Below, piece after piece: positions 1 to 9,655 of a stretch of 64,000 nt of DNA. This DNA comes from Entomortierella parvispora (taxonomy: Eukaryota; Mortierellomycota; Mortierellomycetes; Mortierellales; Mortierellaceae): assembly GCA_963573315.1 (NCBI GenBank), contig OY752148.1, forward strand, positions 62,001 through 126,000, written 5' to 3'. How positions within the stretch are numbered: the stretch's first letter is position 1; each line of letters begins with the position of its first letter. The notes beneath the pieces were generated by a model. The model did not search any database, was not told the DNA's origin, and worked only from the letters and a program-made list of their open reading frames with translations. Position numbers and translations under genes: made by a program.

Positions 1-1498
1 CAACCACCATTCGATTCCAACCAGAAAGCATTTCCGTTAGGTACACTGAGGGGGTCATCAGCACACAGGTCGTTTCGGATGTGGTCTCCCTTGGTATGCT
101 CTTTTCTACACAAAGTAGCACCCCGACAGCCTTTTTTGGATCGAATTCTACTGCCCCAGCGACTATAACAACAACATCATCATCAGCAACACCCACAACC
201 ACAAAAACAAGTGATAAAGCTCCAGTCAATACCACCCCTCCCCACACGACCATGGGCTCAATGAACGACTCCTCGATATCCACGGTTCCAGCAACGATAA
301 CAAGGGATGAAACAATCAAAGGGACGAACGTTCGATTTCGTAGTATCCGGTCCTTTGGCCTCACAAACGACGTGTCTGGCGATCTGTTTTTACTAACAAA
401 TGAGATCAATGTCCCCGGGTTCTTGGGTGCAAGCCAGGAACGGTTCGAGTCTGAAAGTGGTTCGTAGAATTGCACTTGCAGATCCTTTTAGATTGCCGTC
501 CAAACAAAAAAGAGAATGTCTTTTAAAAAAGACCAAGCTATCTCCTTCTCTCCCCTTTTCTTTTAGATTTTTCTACTCACTTTTTTGCCGACATGGTTCG
601 AGAGTTGCCTCGACCTGTCTTTTCCCTCGCTTTTACAGAAACCTGGGGGACTTTGACCCTTGGTGGGCCCGACCCAGCCTTCTACTCTGCGCCGCTCTCC
701 TGGGTCAAGACCCTGCCTGGCGAATCAGGATGGGTGACTCGTCTAGCGCCCAAGATCGAGTTGGTACCTTTGGGCCACGACCCAGAAGCAGATTTGGACT
801 ATGTGCAGACGGAAATTGACCGCGTCTGGTTCGATAGCGGGACAAGTTATATTTGGGGTGACGAAAGCGGGATACGACCCCTGAATGAATGGATCGGCGC
901 CGATCCGGTGACGGGCCAGATCGACTGCACCAGCATCCCCTCTCTCGGCAATATTGTTTTTTCCATTGGGGGTTCGGATGGGGAGACTGAATTAAGATTG
1001 GAGTTGAGTCCTATGGAATACATCATTGGCAAGGCCAGCTCTCGTAAATGCTTCTCGGCCTTGAACACATCTGGTTCCGGCAAGAATCATTGGATCTTTG
1101 GCTTGCAACTCTTACGAGGCTTTTACACCGTCTATCACTATGGGTATGGCCTTGTTGGCATTGGTAATGGACCGATCGACAATTTTGTTTTTTTATTTAT
1201 TATTTGAATACTTTCCTCCACTCTCCTCCCTGGGAGACTGTTGAGCTGATCTCCGAGTTTTGCTTCATTTTTCATGTTTCTTCCCTACGAAATAGCACCT
1301 TACAACATCACACTCACCAATCCTGTAGGAACGGTGACCCTACCCGGGAGCCATGCCATTTTAGACAAGAATGTAAAGGAAACCCTCGACAAAATCTCTG
1401 CAGAGTCTTCGTGTGCTCCACAGACACTGGTCCAGCCCTGCCTTTGGTGGTGGTGGTGGCTAAGCATGGCGGTTGTATTCGCGTTCTTGCAATTGTAA
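1..1498 (+). CDS. Pepsin-like aspartic protease (family A1), 5'-truncated by the window edge
   Basis: 3' part of a secreted or surface aspartic endopeptidase; the start lies left of the window. Exons 3-456, 567-1163 and 1296-1498 join in frame (both junctions phase 1). Seen: ISVRYTEGVISTQVVSDVV near the left edge fits the N-lobe strand before the flap; GTLTLGG opens the C lobe; FDSGTS at 830-847 is the second catalytic Asp motif; IDCTSIPSLGNIVF and WIFGLQLLRGFYTVY fit the conserved Cys and the end of the fold. The first catalytic Asp is not in the window. Odd points are a Ser/Thr-rich insertion in the N lobe (about bases 160-300) and a C-terminal hydrophobic segment with five consecutive Trp, which could be a GPI signal or membrane anchor. 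The family call is firm; substrate and location are not known. Confidence 0.85.
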
Positions 1499-1586
1499 TA
1501 TATTTTTGGTGCTGCACATCGCAGCCTGTACATTTTATGACATTTATTTCTTGCGCTTTTTTTTCTTTTTTTTTTTTTTGTTGGAC

Positions 1587-2419
1587 TCAAGGCACTCTTG
1601 CTAATGGAGGCTGAATGCGCAAGCTTTCAGTGGTCTCGTTGGTCGCTCGTAGGTTATCCAAAAGATGGAAGTTGACCTCTTGAACCTGACGCAACACCTG
1701 GGAGAGCTTGGCCATGTTCTAGAAAGCAAGCGGGGAGAGGAGGTAAGTCGGCAGTTTCCTCTCTTCTTTCTTTGAGTACTTTCCTTCAATCTTTTAGATA
1801 TTGAGGGCGCATCGAGCTCTAGAGTTGGAATTACCTGACGGGTGGTTCTCATTGTTCCGTCCAAAGTCGAGAAATGCTTGGCGGTTTCCGTGAGGGACTA
1901 TTAACATCGAAAATGGAGAAAAAAAAAAGAAAAAAAAAAAGAAAAAGAGGTTGCTGTCAAGGTTAGTAGAAAGCTGGGGAGTCAATTGGGATCGCAATGC
2001 CTACTCAAAAAGGAACTCACCTCAGGCAAGTCGGCGTCGACATTTGCGGCCTACGAAGGGGCGGATCCGAGATAGGCGCAAGGGATATGATGTGAAGGAG
2101 TGTGAGTGAATGTGAGTGAGGGTGAGAGAGCACGAGTTGAAAAATATGAGCAGGTCAGATACACATGATTTGACTACAGGAGAGGAAAGGGAGAGAGATA
2201 GGGAAGCAAAGACGATAATAGCGTTGGCATCTCCTAGAGTCTGACCCAGGATTCCAAGGCGACTTTCTCCCCGCGTCAGATAACGGTGATAGGGTGGCTA
2301 TTGCGCCACCATTGGTCCTCCGCCGTTACCTTGATCAACCCCGCCAGGTCCTGCACTGTCGACTGTGCCTTGTCCTTGAGTGCAAGCCGAGAGGCCCAGG
2401 AGCCATCGTCCACGAACAT
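1587..2419 (-). CDS. Small BORCS7-like protein (BORC lysosome/vacuole-positioning complex), 104 aa
   Basis: Four short exons on the minus strand, 2330-2419, 2021-2050, 1835-1897 and 1587-1718, all phase 0 with GT-AG introns, give a 104-residue protein. No single-frame open stretch shows it. The N-terminal part has the pattern RLALKDKAQSTVQDLAGLIK, and the C-terminal half is a predicted helix with heptad-like hydrophobics (NMAKLSQVLRQVQEVNFHLL). Length and pattern resemble BORCS7, a roughly 105-aa subunit of the BORC complex that couples lysosomes to Arl8 and kinesin. This assignment is by pattern only; another small coiled-coil subunit (BLOC-1/BORC class) is possible. It is divergent from the acetyltransferase, with 289 bases between the two start codons. 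One exon is only 30 bases. Confidence 0.6.
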
Positions 2420-2528
2420 GGGGCTGTGGATGAAGAACTTGATTAGGGAAGGGGATGGAGGAGGGGGAAAACAGAGAGGAAAGGACAGAGAGCAATGTCG
2501 ATAGGACGGATGAAGGGAGTGGCCATGG

Positions 2529-2564
2529 AACGAATGAATGAACGAATGAACGAATGAATTAATG
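2529..2564. repeat. GAAT/GAAC tetranucleotide repeat
   Basis: Imperfect tandem GAAT/GAAC units in the intergenic space between the divergent BORCS7-like and GNAT genes. Simple repeat, no coding content. Confidence 0.8.
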
Positions 2565-2708
2565 CAAGGTGAGTCAGTCCGAGCGGAAATAAAAAAAAAG
2601 AATAAAAAGGGCCCGAAAGGTGTCTCCCCATGGAATGGAAGGAATGCTGTAACCCACACCTCCATTTCCGACCTTCCCTTCCTTCTTGTCTCTCCCTACC
2701 CCTCCACC

Positions 2709-3455
2709 ATGGCCTCCTCCCCTTCCTCCTACACCGTCCGTCCTGCGACCGAGGCCGATGCTGCCCAGATCAACGCCATTGTCAACCACGAGATTGGCGT
2801 CTCTGTCAACAACTTCAACTACGGCCCCCGCTCCGAGGAGGATGGCTTGCTCTGGCTCAAGAGCACGCTGGCCGGATACCCCGTCCTCGTCGCTGTTACC
2901 ACCATTGACGGCATGGAGGTCATTGGCGGCTACTCTTCCTTGGGTAGCTTCCGTCAAAAGGATGGATATCGGTTGTATGTTCCCCTGCCTGCAACAGTTG
3001 ATCTTTTTTTTTCTTCCTTCTTTTCTGATCTGCCTGCTCTCTTGTTCTTTTTCTTCTTCGTATCGTGCTACGCCCAATTTGGTTCCAACCACCCTCTAGC
3101 ACCGCCGAGTACTCTCTGTACATCCACCATGAGCACCGAAGACGCGGCCTGGGTAGAACCCTTCTCCGTGATCTCCTCGTCGAAGCCAAGGCCCGTGGAT
3201 TCCATGCCATCATTGGTAACCCATCTCCAACTCGTTCTTTCTCCTTGCTCCGTCTTCTATGTTTTATTGACCGGTTCTTTTTCTTTCCCTTACTCGCCTC
3301 TCCTCGCCCACCGTGTAGGAAGCATCAGTGAGGGCAATGAGGCCAGTCTCCGTCTCGCGGATGAGTTTGGGTTCAGGGTCGTGGGCACCATGAAGGAGAA
3401 TGGATTCAAGTTTGATCGCTGGATCGACAACACTTTTGTAGAACTGCTGCTCTAA
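2709..3455 (+). CDS. GNAT N-acetyltransferase, phosphinothricin/methionine-sulfoximine acetyltransferase-like
   Basis: Exons 2709-2974, 3100-3215 and 3319-3455 (phase 2 and phase 1 junctions) encode 172 aa. The protein starts TVRPATEADAAQINAIVNHE, typical of the Pat/Bar-type GNAT family, and has the acetyl-CoA pyrophosphate loop RRRGLGRTLL (R/Q-x-x-G-x-G) after the YSLYIHHEH strand. The C-terminal part EASLRLADEFGFRVVGTM is the usual last helix-strand of the fold. Known members acetylate free amino groups of small amino-acid analogues such as phosphinothricin or methionine sulfoximine; the true substrate here cannot be read from sequence. The ATG at 2709 follows a CT-rich tract and puts the first GNAT strand about 8 residues in. 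Cytosolic; no targeting signal seen. Confidence 0.88.
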   Translation: MASSPSSYTVRPATEADAAQINAIVNHEIGVSVNNFNYGPRSEEDGLLWLKSTLAGYPVLVAVTTIDGMEVIGGYSSLGSFRQKDGYRLYVPLPATVDLFFSSFFSDLPALLFFFFFVSCYAQFGSNHPLAPPSTLCTSTMSTEDAAWVEPFSVISSSKPRPVDSMPSLVTHLQLVLSPCSVFYVLLTGSFSFPYSPLLAHRVGSISEGNEASLRLADEFGFRVVGTMKENGFKFDRWIDNTFVELLL

Positions 3456-3762
3456 TTCAGTGACCTCGTAATAACAATCCTAATATCCATCTCAAACGCA
3501 CTTCATCCTGTCAACATTGGACAACGGACGAAATCGTCCAATCTCTGTTTCTGCCAGTCAGTCAATTATGACAACCACAGAGGTTCTCTGCGACATTTTT
3601 TCATCCTCTCTACTTCCTTCCTTCTTCCTTCTTTCGTTTTCGTCTCCTCTCTTCCTCTTTTATCCCTGACCATCCGACGCCCATATCCACAAGAAGCACT
3701 CTCCAACGTCCTCTCTCCTCCCTTCCCTTTCCCTTTTTCTTACTCTTGTTTTGAAGAGAAGC
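3456..3762. other. Intergenic spacer, pyrimidine-rich before the DUF1769 gene
   Basis: Between GNAT stop and the next ATG. The right half is strongly CT-rich, as before many start codons in this window. No ORF of note. Confidence 0.6.
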
Positions 3763-4947
3763 ATGCCCTTGGTTGTACGAATCGGTCCCAACAGAGGTCC
3801 TCGATCCCTTCAAAGATGCCCCGTCAACAGTGACCACTCACCCATTGCCGTATCCTCAGAGCACTTTGAAGGCCTGGTCACAGTTCGCGTCCAGAACCAT
3901 CTTCCCTCATCCTTTTCATCGTCGTCACTATCATCATCATCGTCATCATCAACGTCATCATCATCATCATCATCCTCTTCCTTATCTCTCACCACCTGCC
4001 CTTACTTTGACCAACGGACACGCCTCTTTTCTTTGCAATGGCAGGGTCGATTCAAGGCCACGAACCCAGCCCGTCCGGACGGGATCTGGACCGGAGACGA
4101 CGTCCTCTTTGTAGCCGAGGCCGAAACGGGCGTGAAGGTACCTCGTGGTACATCCCTAGCCACGCGCTTTGTGCGACTAATTGACCCTTCCTTTGTCGCA
4201 GATGCAGTCTGGAACAAGCATCGGCCCTGGGTTGGTAGCCCTCTTGTCTCTGGTATGAACGTCCTCCGGGTCTGGAAGGCCACCGATGCTGATGATCGCG
4301 ATGGTCGTGACTACAACGACTCTACACAGCCCACCACAGACGGACAGAGGAAAGACTGGACATTCTTTGGGCTAAAGCGACTCGAGGAAGACGGTGTGGA
4401 TTTGCTTTTCAAGTCTCAGGAGAGGGCTGGATCCTCCCCAAAGGAAGAACTTGCGAAAGAGTCTTTGACAGAGGAATCGGCCACGATAGAATCACCGCCC
4501 AAGAGTTGGTGGTGGAGGACTCCAGATCGTAAACAGTCCACGAATCACACATCAACAGGAGGCGGATGGAAGAAGCCTGGAAAGAGTATCACTGTTGCCG
4601 GATTGACCCCTTATCAACGCCGGAGGTTTTTCACAAAGCAGGAGCATCGTCAGGCAGCCCTGTTCGACCCAAATCTGGTAGTTGCAGGCGATTTCTTCAA
4701 CAACTTTACGGACTTTGAGCATGCGCAGGCTCGGATGGTCATCTCCATCCAGTTTGATCAAGTTTTGCAGGGACAGCCGATGCGTTTTATCTGTAAAAGC
4801 CGGGCCAAGCAGGATAAATTGACATGCAATGAAAACCAAGGTGGTCCGCCATCAGGAGCAGTGGCCCTGGAGATCCATGAAGATATGAAGCAAGAGGAGG
4901 AGGATGCCGCAGTCTTCTTTGTTGTGGAGCTTCAGTGGTCATCATAG
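3763..4947 (+). CDS. DUF1769 family protein (function unknown)
   Basis: Single-exon gene of 394 aa from the ATG at 3763; codons upstream of it are in frame but have no ATG. Patterns match the fungal DUF1769 family (PF08588): FEGLVTVRVQNHL, RLFSLQWQGRFK, a GDDVLF segment, GTSLATRFVRLIDPSF, SPLVSGMNVLRVW and, near the C-terminus, RRFFTKQEHRQAALFDPNLV then GDFFNNFTDFEHA. The family is conserved in fungi but has no assigned reaction; members are soluble and usually 300-400 aa. Odd: a run of serines encoded by a TCA/TCG repeat (about 3908-3985) interrupts the first conserved block, a low-complexity insertion likely to vary in length between strains. No signal peptide or membrane segment. Confidence 0.85.
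   Translation: MPLVVRIGPNRGPRSLQRCPVNSDHSPIAVSSEHFEGLVTVRVQNHLPSSFSSSSLSSSSSSSTSSSSSSSSSLSLTTCPYFDQRTRLFSLQWQGRFKATNPARPDGIWTGDDVLFVAEAETGVKVPRGTSLATRFVRLIDPSFVADAVWNKHRPWVGSPLVSGMNVLRVWKATDADDRDGRDYNDSTQPTTDGQRKDWTFFGLKRLEEDGVDLLFKSQERAGSSPKEELAKESLTEESATIESPPKSWWWRTPDRKQSTNHTSTGGGWKKPGKSITVAGLTPYQRRRFFTKQEHRQAALFDPNLVVAGDFFNNFTDFEHAQARMVISIQFDQVLQGQPMRFICKSRAKQDKLTCNENQGGPPSGAVALEIHEDMKQEEEDAAVFFVVELQWSS
3908..3985. repeat. Trinucleotide (TCA/TCG) repeat coding for poly-Ser
   Basis: Imperfect ATC/TCA/TCG triplets within the DUF1769 coding sequence, read as a Ser-rich stretch. Because the unit is a triplet, length changes would keep the frame. Confidence 0.85.
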
Positions 4948-5742
4948 CCTGAAATACCACACTGTCTTGATGCTGTTAGAAGTTTAGAAGCATGGACGTT
5001 GGAATAAATTTAAACGACGGCCATGTGAAGACTGTCAAAGTGGTCCTTGAGTGACAGGGTCCTACAAGCAAAACTGGTGCCAGCACCATCACCAGTCTCA
5101 ACATTCACAATGCTGTTAGCGCAATTGACTCAATTGCTATTCACCAGGCTGAAGTCCAACATTCTTGCGATACACCTGAATCAAGTGTCCTGTTGTCGTT
5201 ATTTCCTATCATGAAGGGAAATAGAGCTGATGCCTAGACATTCCTGAAATTCAAAGTTGGGGGATGGTACCACCAAAGAAAACGTTAACGGAAGGGCGTT
5301 CCGAGAAATCTGCAAGGCGGTAAATTGCAGGCTACAAGAATGAGGCTGACTATACAAGAATGGAAGTCGATTCAAGAATGGAGCCCAATTCAAGAATTCA
5401 GTTGATCGTAATGTCCTCGAAAGCCAGCCTCTATTTTGATCTGACGGGCCAGAAACTCCCTATTCCCTATCAATTAGGCAGAGGACATGGTATGTTTTTA
5501 CAACATCACTTGAGGGCGAAGGACAAGGTTTGTTTCTCGCTCGAATGAAGGAGATAGATCATCTCTTCGTCGACGGAGGGCGAGGAATCTCAAGGATCAT
5601 TAGATTATCAACAGGCCCATTGGGACCCTTTTCGACAAGCACCAGAGAAATATAAAGACACACCTTGTTTCCTGACTAGAATTCCCTTTTTTTTTGTTCT
5701 TCGCTCTCCATCCACCACTTTCTGATATCCCATCTTCAAATC
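4948..5742. other. Intergenic region with no recognisable gene
   Basis: About 800 bases between the DUF1769 and ML-domain genes. Only short random ORFs. The right end carries a TATA-like element and a T-rich tract that belong to the ML gene promoter. Confidence 0.6.
5651..5658 (+). promoter_or_regulatory. TATA-like element of the ML-domain gene
   Basis: TATAAAGA lies 92 bases upstream of the ATG at 5743, a plausible core promoter distance. Motif match only. Confidence 0.4.
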
Positions 5743-6291
5743 ATGAAATTCCTTTTGGTCTTATCCTCCCTGGCTCTTGCTGCGTTGGCCATCCCTGGCA
5801 CAAGTGCCGGTTCGTTTACCAACTGTGCTCAAGGGTCTACCGACTTTACTGCCGCAAGTGCCTCCCTCACTCCAGCCTCTCCCTGTCCTGGTCAAAACAT
5901 TTGCTTTACTGTCTCTGGACAGTTGAGCACAGACATTATCAATGGCGCCGAACTCCAGATCTACGGTAGATGGTTGAACAAGATTGTTTACGCCGACCAT
6001 CCGGATATCGGTACCCTTTTGGCCGCTGCCGGAACCCCCCTTCCATTCCCTGCCTCGGCTCCTGGAACAAACACAGACCTTACCTTGTGCACCCCTCTCA
6101 AGAAAGGTTTCCCTACAGGAGTAAGCAATGTCCGCTGAATGAAGCGCCCTCAAACACAAAAAGCTGCAAATGACTGAGTTTCTGCTTCACTCTTTTTGTA
6201 GATCCCCACCCAATTCACCTTCCAGCTGCTTAACGGAGATGGCGACACTTCGTACTGTCAGGTCGGAACCATCACCGCCGCAACTTGCTAA
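5743..6291 (+). CDS. Secreted ML (MD-2-related lipid-recognition) domain protein, NPC2-like
   Basis: Exons 5743-6120 and 6202-6291 (phase 0) give 155 aa. Residues 1-22 form a clear signal peptide (MKFLLVLSSLALAALA then a small-residue site before GSF). The mature part has the ML fold pattern: SPCPGQNICFTVSGQL, then AELQIYGRWLNKIVYAD, CTPLKKGFPTG, and a last strand ending YCQVGTITAATC. At least five cysteines are in positions expected for the disulfides of NPC2-type proteins. Family members bind sterols or phospholipids in a beta-sandwich pocket and act in the vacuole lumen or outside the cell. In Mucoromycota and Mortierellomycota many short secreted ML proteins occur, so this may be one of a family. 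Ligand unknown. Confidence 0.88.
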
Positions 6292-7490
6292 TTCGATCCC
6301 TAGATTTGGTCTTTTGTCTTTCCCCGACCCCTCAACAGGTGAGGGTGAGGTATCCTGAGGTGGATCTGTTGTATATCTGGGGCCAAAATGGGAATTGCGA
6401 AATAAAAATGAGCTGTATCTGAGCCGAACCATGATGGCTTCATTATAACTTGAACAACTCAGGGTTGGAGGGTTCGCATCGTTGTTGAACTTTTACAATA
6501 TCGAGAGTAGGCGAATCTGAGAGAAAATCATGGAGATGTAGAGAAAGTTGGAGAGGATACTGTCTTTGCTGTCGAGCTTTAGTGGACCTCAGGGTCCGAC
6601 ATCTGATGCTGGGTCAATGGCAAGTCGAGTGGGTGTGGCATCGCACGAAGCTCACGCGTTATTAATTCCTGTCTTGCACCCACAGAAGTTCTAGTAATTA
6701 TAGCCGGCTGATATTTCTTATGCAGTTAATAACTGTGTTCCTCGCCAGCTAAACTTGGCTGACAACTTTTTTGGTTAGGAAAATGACCAGGACGTGGTTA
6801 ATTGCGCCAGGGTTTTGGTCAGCGAAGAGCACGGTGAAAGAAATCTTGGCCATCGGCTAAACGAGCTACAAAGAGAGATGCACAGGGGTTTTTTTGTCTT
6901 CTGTTCAATTGCCTTGCACTGGTAGCAAGTGTGCAGGGGTGTAGAAGGTCACTGGATGATTAGGATAGAAACAAAGGGCGAAGAAGTTGAGAGCTCCCAA
7001 ACACGCGCTACGCAACACCACCTGGATTGATCCACCAATCAGATCGCTTCGTTTTTTTTTGCACCTGCAACGTCTTTTCTTCCACCCAAGCAGGAGATCG
7101 AGGAGATCATTCTTTTCTCGCGTACGTGATATGTGTCCTGCAACACATCCGCGTCTCTCTTGGGTCATCTATGTTTTGTATACAGTACCAATTTAAACAC
7201 CCGGCTGGGTATTGTTGGCCAATGTTTGTTCGCAAAAGGCGGGCAAAGGTGGGACGCCGATGGACATGGCATATGGGCGAATGTGGGGCGCGGGTGAATG
7301 CTGTCAACTCCAAGTTTTTGGCTTGAAAGTACTGTAGACTATGGGGCGTCGGGAGAGGTAAGAGAGAACATGGGCGCGAATGTTAGGTTTGACAGGAAAT
7401 TCAGAGAGTGTTGCACAAACAATCCGTTCTTTGTGCAAAAAGCAATCGCCAACAATTGCGCCAATTTATTTCTTGCAGTCGGTCGAAAAA

Positions 7491-7525
7491 CCCAAAGTTC
7501 AAGGCTTCGAGCCAAAAACTTGGGG
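7491..7525. repeat. 35-nt imperfect inverted repeat (hairpin)
   Basis: CCCAAAGTT pairs with AACTTGGGG around an inner GGCTTCGAGCC stem, so a nested hairpin can form. No gene or terminator context; function unknown. Confidence 0.5.
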
Positions 7526-7817
7526 TTGACAGTAGCCATAACAGAAAAAGTATTACATGTGCAAGTGGGCTCGGGATTTTTTTTTGAACCTTTCAAAGCG
7601 ACAGCTCTATCCGCTCCATTGCAACAGAGGTTTAGAAATTCCTTGTTAAGGTGTGTTGGATACCTGTCATTGTCATCAGTCTATCTCCTAGTCTCTTCTA
7701 CTATTTTTTGGTGCCTCATCCTCATTTAGTCCCTCATCATATGTGTTTCCTCCTTCGAAGAATATGGCCAAAGAAGGCAGACCATGGTCGGTGGTTATTG
7801 CTATATTGCGGATGCCT

Positions 7818-8325
7818 CACGTCTTCTCGCAGGCAACTATAACCTCATGGTGACTCTTCAAAAGCCGGTCAGTGATATACGTGGTCGAGGACTCACCGAT
7901 AAGAAGGTTCCACATCTGATCTGGTTGAAGAGCTCGCACCACGGTCCCTGAAATGCTCACTGAAAAGGGCGCCTGTTCGATGTTGGGGAGGTGACAGGCG
8001 CTATACCCCTCTCCAATTCGCCTTCACCTTCAGGCTGTTTCATATCTAACATCCGGCTGCCAACCATTATGGTCTGTTCGTTAGCGCGACCAGTGATGCC
8101 ACGGGATGTAGTTTCCTGGTTTTCGATGCAGGATCCATGAAGGTCATGATCCAGGCAGAAATGACATTCACCTGTCATGCTATCCATCGTGAAGTGACCT
8201 ACATTCACAGAGAATTCTGAAGAACTCAGTGACTCTCTTGAAGTTGAGACTTGGATTCCAACAATGGGCTGTCGATTGGCTTGTAGACATGTCCGGCTAT
8301 TGATTTGAAGAGAATCGACCACCAA
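7818..8325 (-). pseudogene. Coding-like minus-strand relic, two open frames, unknown family
   Basis: Minus strand: an open frame covers 8325-7957 without an early ATG, and a second frame remains open to a TGA at 7818-7820. Both read like protein (for example HFTMDSMTGECHFCLDHDLH, then ALQPDQMWNLLIGESS), unlike the biased composition of nearby random ORFs. No intron consistent with the shift was found, and no start or domain is recognised. It could be a dead gene or an exon of an unrecognised one. Confidence 0.25.
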
Positions 8326-9550
8326 GACGTTAAAAAAGGCTGCTCATTGAGGTTTGAGAGGTGCTTCAATTGCTCAGTCTCCCTCAAATGGGAATTGAAC
8401 TTGCGACTCTACACTTTGAATTGGGACTGTAGATCGAAGGCTATCCATCGTAGTCTATCAATGAGGCGGCTGTCTGCCGACTTCGATGCTATTCCTCGCT
8501 GAATCGAGGTAAAGCGACTGCGACAGTGGACCGACTGTGATCACCAACACATTCAAAGCGCATGAAGATTCAAAATGTATCTCTGTTCACAGTGGTCTCT
8601 TGTGAGAAAAAGTATGCCGACTTTTCTTCAAATTTCGGGCTACAGTGGAGCTTGACCTGTCCTTGTTGTGGATGTTGAGACCCTCTCGTCTCTTTTTGCC
8701 TGACAGAGCATCAACAATGGAATGGTTAGTTTACTTCCCGTCCTTCGTCCTTAACACGACTGTGTTTCAACTGAAGCCACAGAGATTCACAATCTAGTGA
8801 CTCACCTTCGAGGAGTGCTCGAGCCATTTCACGGAGCTCTACTTGCCGAAGCCGACCGTTTTGGGATCTCGTTTTTTCAAAGAATGCGTCCAGCGCTCAC
8901 GTCTCATAGATTTCGATCGAGAATAGGAAAAAGGACATCGAAAAAGGTCGACTTTGTCCGGGATTGGAGCTTCTTGCCGTCATCGATTTTACAAACACAC
9001 ATCCTCCAGGCTTTTGCCCAAACAAATCCCAGCCATTCCTGGACGTTTTTCTTTTTCGTCATCACGGTTTTCAAGAGTCGCGTGCAATCTGTTGGACTTG
9101 ACGGTGAAGCACTAGGCCTCTTTTTGCGATTTAAGCAGTGTAGGCTGTATCCATGAGAATGAATAGGTCCTCTGCTACGCTATTCGCAATCAACTAACGG
9201 GCCGGGAGAAATGAATGAATCAGCGTGGATGGAATGCACAATGTTCATTTGCAAAATGACATGAAATGAAATGAAGTGAATTCAAAATACCTCTCCTTGA
9301 GCGTTTCTAAACCGAGCTCGAAGTTCCATACGGCTCCAGTTAATTAAGCGCATGGTGCTGCTTGTCAGCCGTGTAACGTCGAGCAATGAGCTATGAGTTT
9401 CTATGGAGGGGTTCTATGGCGAGTATCTATGGAGGGTCAAAGAAAGAGAAAGATGCAGACGAGGTGAAAGAAAACGAACAGGGTGACAGGGGAAGAAAGC
9501 CTGTTTGATTGGACCGAACAAGCAGGGTGAGGTAGCGAGCATTCGTTTTT

Positions 9551-9579
9551 TTTCTTTTCTTTCTTTCTTTCTTTCTTTG
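9551..9579. repeat. CTTT microsatellite
   Basis: Tandem CTTT units just downstream of the DNA2 stop codon. Simple repeat. Confidence 0.85.
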
Positions 9580-9655
9580 CGAGGAAGGGTTTTTTTGCTC
9601 ATCGAGTCTTCTTCACTCCTTTTCACCACAATAATTTACTTCATAGAAACGTCTA

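Larger units (their letters stand above)
6292..9655. other. 3.4-kb region without a convincing gene
   Basis: Downstream of the ML gene and of the DNA2 stop. The ORFs here have unbalanced composition and no family pattern. It holds a hairpin (7491-7525), tRNA-like remnants on the minus strand, a minus-strand stretch that looks like decayed coding sequence (7818-8325) and a CTTT microsatellite (9551-9579). Most likely spacer with relics. Confidence 0.5.

Noticed and set aside
6905..7168. 87-codon minus-strand ORF
   Set aside because: Lys/Arg-rich from a homopolymer-rich stretch; no homology pattern or promoter context.
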